Origin: Streptomyces sp. NBC_01275
GTDB taxonomy: Bacteria; Actinomycetota; Actinomycetes; Streptomycetales; Streptomycetaceae
Length of the DNA stretch: 64,000 nt
NCBI RefSeq assembly: GCF_026340655.1
Contig: NZ_JAPEOZ010000001.1
Location: forward strand, 9,176,001-9,240,000
Reading direction: 5' to 3'
In this document: in pieces, positions 51,556 to 59,644 of the stretch
How positions within the stretch are numbered: position 1 is the stretch's first letter
Layout of the letters: every line of letters begins with the position of its first letter
Position numbers and translations under genes: made by a program
The notes under the pieces: generated by a model
Told to the model about the DNA's origin: nothing
Seen by the model: the letters and a program-made list of their open reading frames with translations, nothing else
Databases searched by the model: none

Positions 51556-52221
51556 TCACTCCCCGGCGCCCTCCGCCTGCGCACGGCCGGGTGCGCCGCG
51601 GCGCCTGCCGACCGCGTGCCGTCGGCCGGGGCTCCGCTCCGGGCGGCCCGTGCCCGCACCCGAACCCGGACTCGGCACTGCGCCCAGGCCCGCGGTCGTG
51701 GTAGGTGCGCTGAACCCGCCGGGGACATGGCGTGGCGGCGCTGACGCGGACGAGGCCGCCGGTCCGGGCGGCGCGGGTCGGACGTAGGGCGTCTCCCGTT
51801 CCTCGGCCGGCGCCGTCGGCGGTGGTGGGACCGCCCGGCTCAGCACGCGCGCGTGGGGCATCAACGGGGCGCACGCGGAGCACACTTCGCTGAGCGTCCA
51901 CACCTGGCCGACCGCCGGATCGTGCTGCACCACGAGCACGACCGTGCCCGCGCAGTGGACCCGGACGCCCTCGTGCGCCGCGCACCGCTGGCGGCGGCAC
52001 CAGCAGGCGGCGTCGTGGTGCACCGCCGCCGCCCGGGCGTGCGCGGCCGCATGGGCCTCGGCGAAGCGGCGCAGCGCCGCGATGTCCCGTGAGCGCGGCG
52101 GCATCACGCACGCCGAGGAGCAGGTGACCGACGCGGTGCGGTCCCGGTGTCCCACCACGCGGATCGTCCAGCAGCGGCCGGGGCGTCGGGCTGAGGGGGC
52201 GTCAGGGTAGGTGAGAGCCAA
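51556..52221 (-). CDS. Cys/His-rich hypothetical protein with TTG start
   Basis: 221 residues if the TTG at 52221 is used. It has GAAGGA eight bases upstream, while no ATG or GTG is well placed. The first ~135 residues carry many Cys and His (VTCSSACVM, HHDAACWCRRQRCAAHEGVR, LSEVCSACAPLMPHARV), suggesting zinc or redox-sensitive binding. The rest is Pro/Gly/Ala-rich and disordered. No known family is recognised. It is divergent from the Ser/Thr kinase across a 216-base gap. Confidence 0.6.
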   Translation of the reverse strand: MALTYPDAPSARRPGRCWTIRVVGHRDRTASVTCSSACVMPPRSRDIAALRRFAEAHAAAHARAAAVHHDAACWCRRQRCAAHEGVRVHCAGTVVLVVQHDPAVGQVWTLSEVCSACAPLMPHARVLSRAVPPPPTAPAEERETPYVRPAPPGPAASSASAPPRHVPGGFSAPTTTAGLGAVPSPGSGAGTGRPERSPGRRHAVGRRRGAPGRAQAEGAGE

Positions 52222-52242
52222 GGCACATGTCCTTCGTGGTGG

Positions 52243-52272
52243 GGGGAATGCGTGGGTGGGGAATGCGTGAGT
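52243..52272. repeat. 15-base tandem repeat near the Cys-rich gene start
   Basis: GGGGAATGCGTGGGT (52243-52257) is followed directly by GGGGAATGCGTGAGT (52258-52272), 21 bases upstream of the TTG start, within the probable promoter or leader region. Confidence 0.65.
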
Positions 52273-52437
52273 GAGGGGGAAGGCGACGGGAGGGCGGGGG
52301 CGGTCCGGAGCGGTTCCGGAACGGCCCACCGGAAGTGACCCCGTTCACAGCATGCCCGTGGCCCCGCGGACCATTCGCGCTGTGCCCCCTCTGGCGGACA
52401 TCCGGCCCGTCACGCCGTACGTTTAAGCTCTCCCCCC

Positions 52438-54219
52438 ATGAGCACAGGGGGACCTGACAGACGTGTCGTCGACGGCCGTTTCGAGCTGGTGGAACGGCTC
52501 GGCGCCGGGGGCATGGGCTGGGTGTGGCGCGCCCGCGATCTGGCGCTGCAGCGGGACGTGGCGGTGAAGGAGGTACGGCCGCCGGATCCGGCCCTCGCCG
52601 AGTACGACCCCGAGGGCGCCCGCACACTGCGTGAGCGCGTCCTGCGGGAGGCCCGCGCGCTGGCCCGGGTCCACCACCCCAACGTGGTCACGATCCACCA
52701 CATCGTCGACGGCGGCGACGGCACCTATCCGTGGATCGTGATGGAGCTGGTGACGGGCGGCTCGCTCCAGGACCGGCTGGACCGGGGCGCGCTGGCGCCG
52801 CTCGACGCCGCCCGGCTGGGCCGCGAGGTGCTGTCCGCGCTGCGCGCCGCGCACGCCGCCGGCATCGAGCACCGTGACGTGAAGCCGGCCAACGTCCTGC
52901 TGCGCCCCGACGGCAGGCCCGTGCTCACCGACTTCGGCATCGCCGCCGTCCGCGAGTCCGCCGGCCTCACCGCGACCGGCGCGGTCATCGGCTCGCCCGA
53001 CTTCATGGCCCCGGAACGCGTCAGCGGCAAGGAGGGCGGCCCCGCGGCCGACCTCTGGTCGCTGGCGATGCTGCTGTACGTCGCCGTGGAGGGCCACCAC
53101 CCGCTGCGCCGGGCCAGCACGCTGGCCACCCTGGCCGCCGTACTCGGCGAGGACGTGCCGCCGCCCCGGCGGGCCGGTCCGCTGACCGCCGTCCTGACGG
53201 CCCTGCTCGTCCGGGACCCGCGGGCCCGCCCCGACGCGGCCGAGGTCGACCGCCTGCTGGCGATCGTGACGGGGGACGCTCCCGATCCCCGGGACGCTCC
53301 CGATCCCCGGGACGCCCCCGATGACCGGGACTCCCGCGATCCCCGGGACGCCCCCGCTCTCCGAGAGGGCATCGGGAGTGCGGCGTACGGGCACACGGAC
53401 GCGAGCGCCCCCGTGCCAGTGAGCCCCTCGGCCCCCGCCCCGACCTCCTATGCGCTCGCCCCGCCCGCTCCCGCCGCAGCGGGATCCGTCCCCGCCACGC
53501 AGGGGTCCGGCGCGGCCGCCTCGCCGACCGGCCCCGTCCCGCCCCGGGGTCGCCGTACCCGTGGGACGGCCGTGGTGGCCGTCGTCGTCGGCGCCGTGCT
53601 CACGGGCGTCCTCGTGTGGTCGCTGGTCCCGCAGACGAAGGGCGACGACGGCGGCAGTGCGGGAGGCGCGCCGAACACCACCGCGTCGTCGAACGGCACG
53701 ACGTCGCGGAGCGACCGCCCCGCCACCCCGAGCGCCGCGTCCGGCGGCGAGGCCGCGGGGAAGGTCGATCTGCTCACCGGCGACGGCGTCCGCACGGCCG
53801 TGGCGAAGCTGACCGCCGCGATCGGCGGGACGAAGGTCACCAGTCTCGCCGTGTACCCGGAGTACGCCATGGCCGAGGCGCCCGTCGACGGCCACCCGAA
53901 GCTCTACGACCGCTACCTGTACCAGGGCGGGGACGTGGCGGTGAAGGACGGCCCCGGCGGCACCGTCATGAACGGCGCGGTCCCCGTCGACCTGGACGTC
54001 TACGACTGGGACGCGGTGCCCGCACTGCTCGCCAAGGCGGGCCGGACGCTGGGCATCGACGAGCCGACGGGCCGCTATCTGGTGATCAACCCGGCCTCCA
54101 CCGTCTTCGACACGCCCCCGACGCTGAGCGTCTACCTCTCCGACGACTACGGCAGCGCCTACCTCCGGGCCGATGTCCACGGCCGGATCATCGAGACCCA
54201 CCCCCGCGACGACGGCTGA
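52438..54219 (+). CDS. PknB-type Ser/Thr protein kinase with extracytoplasmic domain
   Basis: 593 residues. The kinase domain covers residues ~14-275: glycine loop LGAGGMGWVW, ATP lysine K44 (VAVKEV), catalytic loop HRDVKPANVLL (D147), DFGIA (165-169) and SPDFMAPERVSG. A linker of Asp-Pro-Arg repeats and Pro/Ala-rich sequence follows, then one membrane helix (TAVVAVVVGAVLTGVLVWSL, near residue 385) and a ~190-residue extracytoplasmic domain (VDLLTGDGVRTAVAKLTAAI onward) without PASTA repeats. There is no ribosome site before the ATG, so the mRNA may be leaderless. It is a membrane signalling kinase with unknown input. Confidence 0.92.
   Translation: MSTGGPDRRVVDGRFELVERLGAGGMGWVWRARDLALQRDVAVKEVRPPDPALAEYDPEGARTLRERVLREARALARVHHPNVVTIHHIVDGGDGTYPWIVMELVTGGSLQDRLDRGALAPLDAARLGREVLSALRAAHAAGIEHRDVKPANVLLRPDGRPVLTDFGIAAVRESAGLTATGAVIGSPDFMAPERVSGKEGGPAADLWSLAMLLYVAVEGHHPLRRASTLATLAAVLGEDVPPPRRAGPLTAVLTALLVRDPRARPDAAEVDRLLAIVTGDAPDPRDAPDPRDAPDDRDSRDPRDAPALREGIGSAAYGHTDASAPVPVSPSAPAPTSYALAPPAPAAAGSVPATQGSGAAASPTGPVPPRGRRTRGTAVVAVVVGAVLTGVLVWSLVPQTKGDDGGSAGGAPNTTASSNGTTSRSDRPATPSAASGGEAAGKVDLLTGDGVRTAVAKLTAAIGGTKVTSLAVYPEYAMAEAPVDGHPKLYDRYLYQGGDVAVKDGPGGTVMNGAVPVDLDVYDWDAVPALLAKAGRTLGIDEPTGRYLVINPASTVFDTPPTLSVYLSDDYGSAYLRADVHGRIIETHPRDDG
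53275..53355 (+). repeat. 18-base tandem repeat in the kinase linker
   Basis: Two identical copies GACGCTCCCGATCCCCGG (53275-53292, 53293-53310) and two diverged ones with a period of exactly 18 bases encode a DAPDPR-like hexapeptide repeat between the kinase domain and the membrane helix. Confidence 0.8.
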
Positions 54220-54312
54220 CGTCCTGCGCCTGCCGGCCCGCGTGCCGCTGCAGGCGGTCGCCGCGGTCGTGGGTCGTCGTGGCCTCGCCCTGCGCCGACG
54301 TTCCGGAAGCCC

Positions 54313-55278
54313 TCAGTGGGGAAACGCGCGGGGCTGGCGCAGGAGGGGGAGTTCCTCGCGGAACTCCTCGATGCGGGAGCTGATCTGCCGCATCAGGACG
54401 GTGTCCTCGAGCCGGTCGAGGTAGAGGTTGCGGCGGGCCAGACCGGGCGCGTCGACGCAGAAGTACAGGGCCATGAGCGGGTTCACGAACAGTCGGCTGT
54501 CCTTCGTCCGCTCGGTGAACCGTACGTCCCCGAAGTCGCCGCGCACGGCGGCGGCGACCGAGCCGTTGACGATGCTCGGGCGGCCCGGGGTGCACGCCTG
54601 GGCGTCGGCCACCGCGTCGACGTACAGGCCTCCCTCCCGGCTGTCGTGCGGCAGGGAGAACGCGCCGAGATAGGCGCCGTCGCGGTCCAGCGCGGCCAGG
54701 TTCTCCAGCACCAGGGAGTGGTTCACCCCGTGGTAGGCGTCCACGCCGAAGCCGAGGCACGCGACCAGCCGGTGGGGTACGTCCGTCAGCCCCTGCACGG
54801 CGGCCAGGCTGGCCATGTCCTCCTCGGGCGTGCCGAGGCCGTGCTCGTCGCCGCGCAGCAGGATGTCCGTCCCGCCGTCGACCAGGACGACGGCGTCCAC
54901 CCCGCCCAGGTGGTCCAGGAGCGCGCGGTAGGCGTCCCGCAGCGGGCCCACGCCGGTGCGGGGGAAGGCGTACACCGTGGAAGGCAGGTCGTGCCGGTCG
55001 AGCCAGCACGCGAGGGTGTGCTCGGGGAAGTAGTCGCCGCGGGTCACGGTGTCGGGGCGGACGGCCGCGACGTCCGGCTCCAGCCACACCTCGGTGGGCA
55101 GACCGTACAGGTCGGTGAAGGAGAGGTTGGCGAGGTGGACGTCCTTGCCCGCCGCCTGCAGGGCCAGCGCCAGCGGCAGGCCCGCGTACACGTCGAAACC
55201 GCCGCCCGCACCGGCGACGAGCACCCGGCGTGCGTCGCGCAGCCGGGTGAACAGGGGAGGCTCGTGGAGGGAGAACAC
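54313..55278 (-). CDS. DUF1152 protein
   Basis: 321 residues, MFSLHEPPLFTRLRDARRVL, then VAGAGGGFDVYAGLPLALAL, a glycine-rich nucleotide-type loop that is the hallmark of DUF1152. AVVLVDGGTDILLRGDEHGL and LVACLGFGVDAYHGVNHSLV are further conserved blocks of the family. It is cytoplasmic, with no signal or membrane segment. The function of the family is not established. The GTG start at 55278 has a poor ribosome site. It follows the kinase convergently and stands alone. Confidence 0.85.
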   Translation of the reverse strand: MFSLHEPPLFTRLRDARRVLVAGAGGGFDVYAGLPLALALQAAGKDVHLANLSFTDLYGLPTEVWLEPDVAAVRPDTVTRGDYFPEHTLACWLDRHDLPSTVYAFPRTGVGPLRDAYRALLDHLGGVDAVVLVDGGTDILLRGDEHGLGTPEEDMASLAAVQGLTDVPHRLVACLGFGVDAYHGVNHSLVLENLAALDRDGAYLGAFSLPHDSREGGLYVDAVADAQACTPGRPSIVNGSVAAAVRGDFGDVRFTERTKDSRLFVNPLMALYFCVDAPGLARRNLYLDRLEDTVLMRQISSRIEEFREELPLLRQPRAFPH

Positions 55279-55399
55279 CCGGGGACGCTAGCAGGGGGCG
55301 ATCGTGCGGCTCACCTGGTTTGCGGCAACTGGCGTGCGCCACACGGGAATCGGGGTCCGGTGGACCGTACGGCGTCCACCGGACCCCTGACCGGAACGC

Positions 55400-56764
55400 C
55401 TACGCGCCGCTCTCCCGCAGCATGTCCTCGCGCTCGACGAGCTTCACGCGCTCGCGGCCCTGCGGCTCGCCCAGCGCCTTCTCGGCGGCGTCCAGCCTGT
55501 ACCAGCCCTCCCAGGTGGTGAAGCGGACGTTCCGGTCGGCGAGGAACGCGTCCACGGCCGCCGGCTCGGGCGAAGCAGGCGTGTGCAGACGGCCGCCCGC
55601 GTGGTCGGCGAGCAGGTTCGACACCGTCTCGTTGGCGTCGCCCTTGGTGTGGCCGATCAGGCCCACCGGGCCGCGCCGGATCCAGCCGGTGACGTACGTC
55701 GACTGCAGATGCGCGCCGGACTCCTCGATGACCCGGCCGCCCTGGTCCGGGACCGTGCCCGAGTCGATGTCCCAGGGCAGCTTCGGCAGTTTCTCGGAGA
55801 GGTAGCCGACGGCGCGGTAGATCCCGGTGACGTCCCATTCCTTGAACTCGCCGGTGCCCTTGACGTTGCCGGTGCCGTCGAGGGCGGTGCGCTCGGTGCG
55901 CAGGCCGACGACCTTGCCGTCCTCGCCGAGGATCTCCGTCGGGGACTCGAAGAAGTGCAGGAACAGCTTGTGCGGCCGGCTCCCGACGTCGCGGATCGCC
56001 CAGTTCTCCAGCGTCTTGGCGACCATGTCGGCCTGCTTGTTGCCGCGCCGGGTCGCGATCGAGCCGTCGTCGTAGTCGATGTCCTCGGGGTCGACGATGA
56101 CCTCGATGGTGGGGGAGTGGTCCAGCTCGCGCAGCTCCATCGGGGAGAACTTCGCCTGGGCCGGGCCGCGGCGGCCGAAGACGTGGATCTCCAGCGCCTT
56201 GTTGGCCTTCAGGCCGTCGTAGACGTTGGCCGGGATCTCCGTCGGCAGCAGCTCGTCCGCCGTCTTGGCCAGGATGCGGGCCACGTCGAGGGCGACGTTG
56301 CCGACGCCCAGGACCGCGACCTTCTCGGCTTCGAGCGGCCAGGTGCGCGGGACGTCCGGGTGGCCGTCGTACCAGGAGACGAAGTCCGCGGCGCCGTAGG
56401 AGCCGTCGAGGTCGACGCCCGGGAGCGACAGCTCGCGGTCGGCCGTGGCGCCCGTCGAGAAGATCACGGCGTCGTAGAAGGCGCGCAGGTCGTCGAGGCT
56501 GATGTCGGTCGGGTAGTCGACGTTGCCGAAGAGGCGGATCTGCGGCTTGTCGAGGACCTGGTGCAGGGCGGTGATGATGCCCTTGATCCGGGGGTGGTCC
56601 GGGGCCACGCCGTAGCGGATCAGTCCGAACGGGGCCGGCATCCGCTCGAAGAGGTCGATGGAGACACCGGGGTCGGCGGCCACATCGGACTTGAGCAGCG
56701 CGTCGGCGGCGTAGATCCCGGCGGGGCCGGCTCCGACGATGGCTACCCGCAGGGGGCGGGGCAT
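55400..56764 (-). CDS. fprA: Ferredoxin/NADP reductase, FprA type
   Basis: 454 residues, the usual length of mycobacterial-type FprA (adrenodoxin reductase family). FAD motif VAIVGAGPAGIYAADALL at the N-terminus, FGLIRYGVAPDHPRIKGI next, NADPH-binding VAVLGVGNVALDVARILAK, then FGRRGPAQAKFSPMELRELD and TGWIRRGPVGLIGHTKGDAN near the end. It passes electrons from NADPH to ferredoxins for P450s and iron handling. The ATG has AAGGGA about ten bases upstream. An iron box at 56810-56828 indicates repression by a DmdR/IdeR-type regulator when iron is plentiful. Confidence 0.93.
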   Translation of the reverse strand: MPRPLRVAIVGAGPAGIYAADALLKSDVAADPGVSIDLFERMPAPFGLIRYGVAPDHPRIKGIITALHQVLDKPQIRLFGNVDYPTDISLDDLRAFYDAVIFSTGATADRELSLPGVDLDGSYGAADFVSWYDGHPDVPRTWPLEAEKVAVLGVGNVALDVARILAKTADELLPTEIPANVYDGLKANKALEIHVFGRRGPAQAKFSPMELRELDHSPTIEVIVDPEDIDYDDGSIATRRGNKQADMVAKTLENWAIRDVGSRPHKLFLHFFESPTEILGEDGKVVGLRTERTALDGTGNVKGTGEFKEWDVTGIYRAVGYLSEKLPKLPWDIDSGTVPDQGGRVIEESGAHLQSTYVTGWIRRGPVGLIGHTKGDANETVSNLLADHAGGRLHTPASPEPAAVDAFLADRNVRFTTWEGWYRLDAAEKALGEPQGRERVKLVEREDMLRESGA

Positions 56765-56809
56765 GATCAGGTTCCCTTCGAGCGGTGACAGATCAACTCG
56801 AGGGAAGCC

Positions 56810-56828
56810 TAAACTAAGGCAAACCTAA
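56810..56828 (-). promoter_or_regulatory. DmdR/IdeR-type iron box upstream of fprA
   Basis: On the coding strand the 19 bases read TTAGGTTTGCCTTAGTTTA and agree with the DtxR/IdeR/DmdR consensus (TTAGGTTAGSCTAACCTAA) at about 15 positions, with a perfect left half. It is 46 bases upstream of the fprA ATG, where an overlapping repressor would block transcription. Confidence 0.75.
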
Positions 56829-56896
56829 GTCGGTACGGGGGTCCGGTCTATGAGCTCATAAACGTCTCTTATGAGTCAGAGGTCGGCCAACGCACC

Positions 56897-59593
56897 TCAG
56901 GGCAGCGGCTGTTCCGCCCAGATCACCTTTCCGGTGGGCGTGTAGCGGGTGCCCCAGCGGTCGGTGAGCTGGGCCACCAGGAACAGCCCGCGCCCGCCCT
57001 CGTCCGTCATCGCCGCGTACCGCAGATGGGGCGAGGTGCTGCTGCCGTCGGCGACCTCGCAGATCAGCGAACGGTCGCGCAGCAGCCGGACGCGGACGGG
57101 GGCGCTGCCGTAGCGGATCGCGTTGGTGACCAGCTCGCTCAGGATCAGCTCCGTGGTGAAGGACAGGTCCTCCAGGCCCCAGCGCTCCAGCTGTCCGGCC
57201 ACCGCCGCCCGCACCTCGCCCACCGCCGCCGGCTCCATCGGCACGTCCCACTCGGCGACCCGGTCCGCGCCCAGCGCCCGGGTCCGCGCCACGATCAGGG
57301 CGATGTCGTCATTGGGGCGGGCCGGCAGCAGGGCGTCCAGGACGGCCTGGCAGGTCTCCTCGGGCGAGCCGTCGGCGGCCCGCTCCAGGGCGGTGCGCAG
57401 CAGCTCCAGACCCGCGTCGATGTCCCGTTCCCGGTCCTCGACCAGCCCGTCGGTGTACAGCACCAGCGAGCTGCCCTCGGCCAGCTCCAGCTCGGCCGTC
57501 TCGAACGGCAGCCCGCCCAGGCCCAGCGGCAGCCCGGCGGGCACCTCGGGGTATTCCACCCGCCCGTCGGGGTGGACCAGCGCCGGCGGCGGATGGCCGG
57601 CCCGGGCGACCGTGCAGCGCCGGGAGACCGGATCGTAGATGGCGTACAGACACGTCGCCCCGGAGACCGGCGCGGTGGCGCCGTCGCTCGCCTCGTCCTG
57701 GTCGATCCGGGCCACCAACTCGTCCAGCAGACTGAGGAGTTCCTCCGGCGCGAGGTCCAACGAGGAGAAGTTGTGGACCGCGGTGCGCAGCCGGCCCATC
57801 GTGGCCGCCGCGTGCAGCCCGTGGCCCACCACGTCGCCCACGACGAGGGCGACCCGGGACCCCGACAGCGGCAGCACGTCGAACCAGTCGCCGCCGACGC
57901 CCGCCTGCGCGGGCAGATACCGGTAGGCGATGTCCAGGGCGTTCTGCTCGGGCAGGGTGCGCGGCAGCAGACTGCGCTGGAGCGTGACGGCCATGCCGTG
58001 CTCGCGGGTGAAGCGGCGCGCGTTGTCGATGGAGATCGCGGCCCGCGCCACCAGCTCCTCCGCGAGGACCACCTCGTCCGGATCGAACGGAGCGGGCCGC
58101 TCCGAACGCCAGAAGCTGACCACACCCAGCACCAGGGCCCCGGCCCGCACGGGCACGGTGATCAGCGAGTGGATGCCGAACTCCACGACCTGCTCGGTCC
58201 GCTCCAGGTCCTGGGCGCGCCAGCCCGGCGACTGGGCGAGCCGGGCCTCCAGCACGGCCCGTTCGCCGCCGAGGCTGCGGGCCTGCGGGGCGGAGTCGAC
58301 GAACCGGATCCGCTCGCCCACCCCGTACAACGGCGCGCCCTTGCGGATCCCGCTCATCGCCGTGCGCCGCAGCGCGCCCCGGGTCTCCGGCTCCTCCCCG
58401 GCCAGCACGGCGTCGAACAGGTCCACGGTGGCGAAGTCCGCGAATCGCGGCACGGCGAGCTCCGTCAGCTCCTCCGCGGTGCGGGCCACGTCCAGGCTCG
58501 TCCCGATGGCCACCCCGGCGGCGTACAGCATGTCCAGGCGCTCCCGGGTCGCCTCCGCCCGGCCGGACAGGGCGCGCAGCTCCGTGGAGTCGCGCAGGGT
58601 CGCGACGCTGCCGGCGGGTCCGCCCGCCAGGTCGGTGGGCCGCTGGTTGATCGCCAGGAGCCGCTCCCCGACCAGGTGCACCTCGTCCGTCACCATCCGC
58701 CCGGAGGCGAGCAGTTCGGCGGTGCCGGGGTCCAGGCCCAGGTCCAGGACCTGACGGCGTTCGGCGTCCGCGGGCAGGTCGAGCAGCCGCTGCGCCTCGT
58801 CGTTGGCGAGCAGCAGATCGCCCTCCCCGCCGACGATGATCACGCCTTCCCGCACGGCGTGCAGCACCGCGTCGTGATGCTCGTACATACGGGTCATCTC
58901 GCGCGGGCCCAGGCCATGGGTCTGGCGCAGCAGCCGGCGGCTGACCAGCGCCGTGCTGGCCGTGGCCAGGGCGAGGGCCACCGCGGCGGAGGCCAGGACG
59001 AGGGGCAGCTGGCGGTCTGCGTTGCCGCCGACGTGGGCGGTGGTGATGCCGGACGACACCAGGCCCACGACCGTCCCGTCCGGCGCGTGCACGGGGACGA
59101 CGGCCTGCACGAGACGGCCGATGGTCCCGTCGACCTCCTCGACGACGGTGCCGCCGTCCAGCGCCGGCTGGATGTCGCCGACGAACTTCTTGCCGATGCG
59201 GTCCGGCTTCGGATGGGTGTAGCGGATCCCGTCGGTGTTCATCACGACGATGAAGTCCACGTCCGCGGCCGTGCGGGCGGCCTCGGCCCGCGGCTGGAGC
59301 ACCGCGGTCGGGTGCGGGCTGCGCAGCGCCGCCACGATGCCCGGCGAGTTCGCGAAGGTCTGCGCGACGGCGAGGGAGCGGTTACGGGCCTCCTGCGTGG
59401 TGTCGTGCCGCACCTGGAGCAGCAGCGCCAGCACCGCGGCCACGACCAGCACCAGCACGATGACCACCTGCAGGACGAACACCTGCGCGGCGAGACTGCG
59501 CCCGCCCAGGGCGGACTCGGGTGAACGCCGGACCCGGGAGCCACGGGGCGGACGGGCCGGCCGGGTATCCGAGCGCCCCAGGAGTCGGACCAT
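56897..59593 (-). CDS. Membrane sensor SpoIIE phosphatase with Cache, PAS, GAF and HATPase domains
   Basis: 898 residues. Helix 1 (VFVLQVVIVLVLVVAAVLAL) and helix 2 (LVLASAAVALALATASTALV) frame an extracytoplasmic single-Cache sensor like DcuS/CitA. A PAS domain (VREGVIIVGGEGDLLLANDE), a GAF domain (GVAIGTSLDVARTAEELTEL), a PP2C/SpoIIE domain (GGDWFDVLPL, GDVVGHGLHAAATM, YTDGLVEDR) and a C-terminal anti-sigma-type HATPase (ILSELVTNAIRYG, GRGLFLVAQL) follow. It couples a ligand signal to phosphatase and kinase activity on anti-sigma antagonists. It begins 51 bases after a second SpoIIE gene. Confidence 0.93.
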   Translation of the reverse strand: MVRLLGRSDTRPARPPRGSRVRRSPESALGGRSLAAQVFVLQVVIVLVLVVAAVLALLLQVRHDTTQEARNRSLAVAQTFANSPGIVAALRSPHPTAVLQPRAEAARTAADVDFIVVMNTDGIRYTHPKPDRIGKKFVGDIQPALDGGTVVEEVDGTIGRLVQAVVPVHAPDGTVVGLVSSGITTAHVGGNADRQLPLVLASAAVALALATASTALVSRRLLRQTHGLGPREMTRMYEHHDAVLHAVREGVIIVGGEGDLLLANDEAQRLLDLPADAERRQVLDLGLDPGTAELLASGRMVTDEVHLVGERLLAINQRPTDLAGGPAGSVATLRDSTELRALSGRAEATRERLDMLYAAGVAIGTSLDVARTAEELTELAVPRFADFATVDLFDAVLAGEEPETRGALRRTAMSGIRKGAPLYGVGERIRFVDSAPQARSLGGERAVLEARLAQSPGWRAQDLERTEQVVEFGIHSLITVPVRAGALVLGVVSFWRSERPAPFDPDEVVLAEELVARAAISIDNARRFTREHGMAVTLQRSLLPRTLPEQNALDIAYRYLPAQAGVGGDWFDVLPLSGSRVALVVGDVVGHGLHAAATMGRLRTAVHNFSSLDLAPEELLSLLDELVARIDQDEASDGATAPVSGATCLYAIYDPVSRRCTVARAGHPPPALVHPDGRVEYPEVPAGLPLGLGGLPFETAELELAEGSSLVLYTDGLVEDRERDIDAGLELLRTALERAADGSPEETCQAVLDALLPARPNDDIALIVARTRALGADRVAEWDVPMEPAAVGEVRAAVAGQLERWGLEDLSFTTELILSELVTNAIRYGSAPVRVRLLRDRSLICEVADGSSTSPHLRYAAMTDEGGRGLFLVAQLTDRWGTRYTPTGKVIWAEQPLP

Positions 59594-59644
59594 GTGCCAT
59601 ATCTACACTGCCTGGGCCCGCTAGGCGAGAGGCGTCACACAGGG

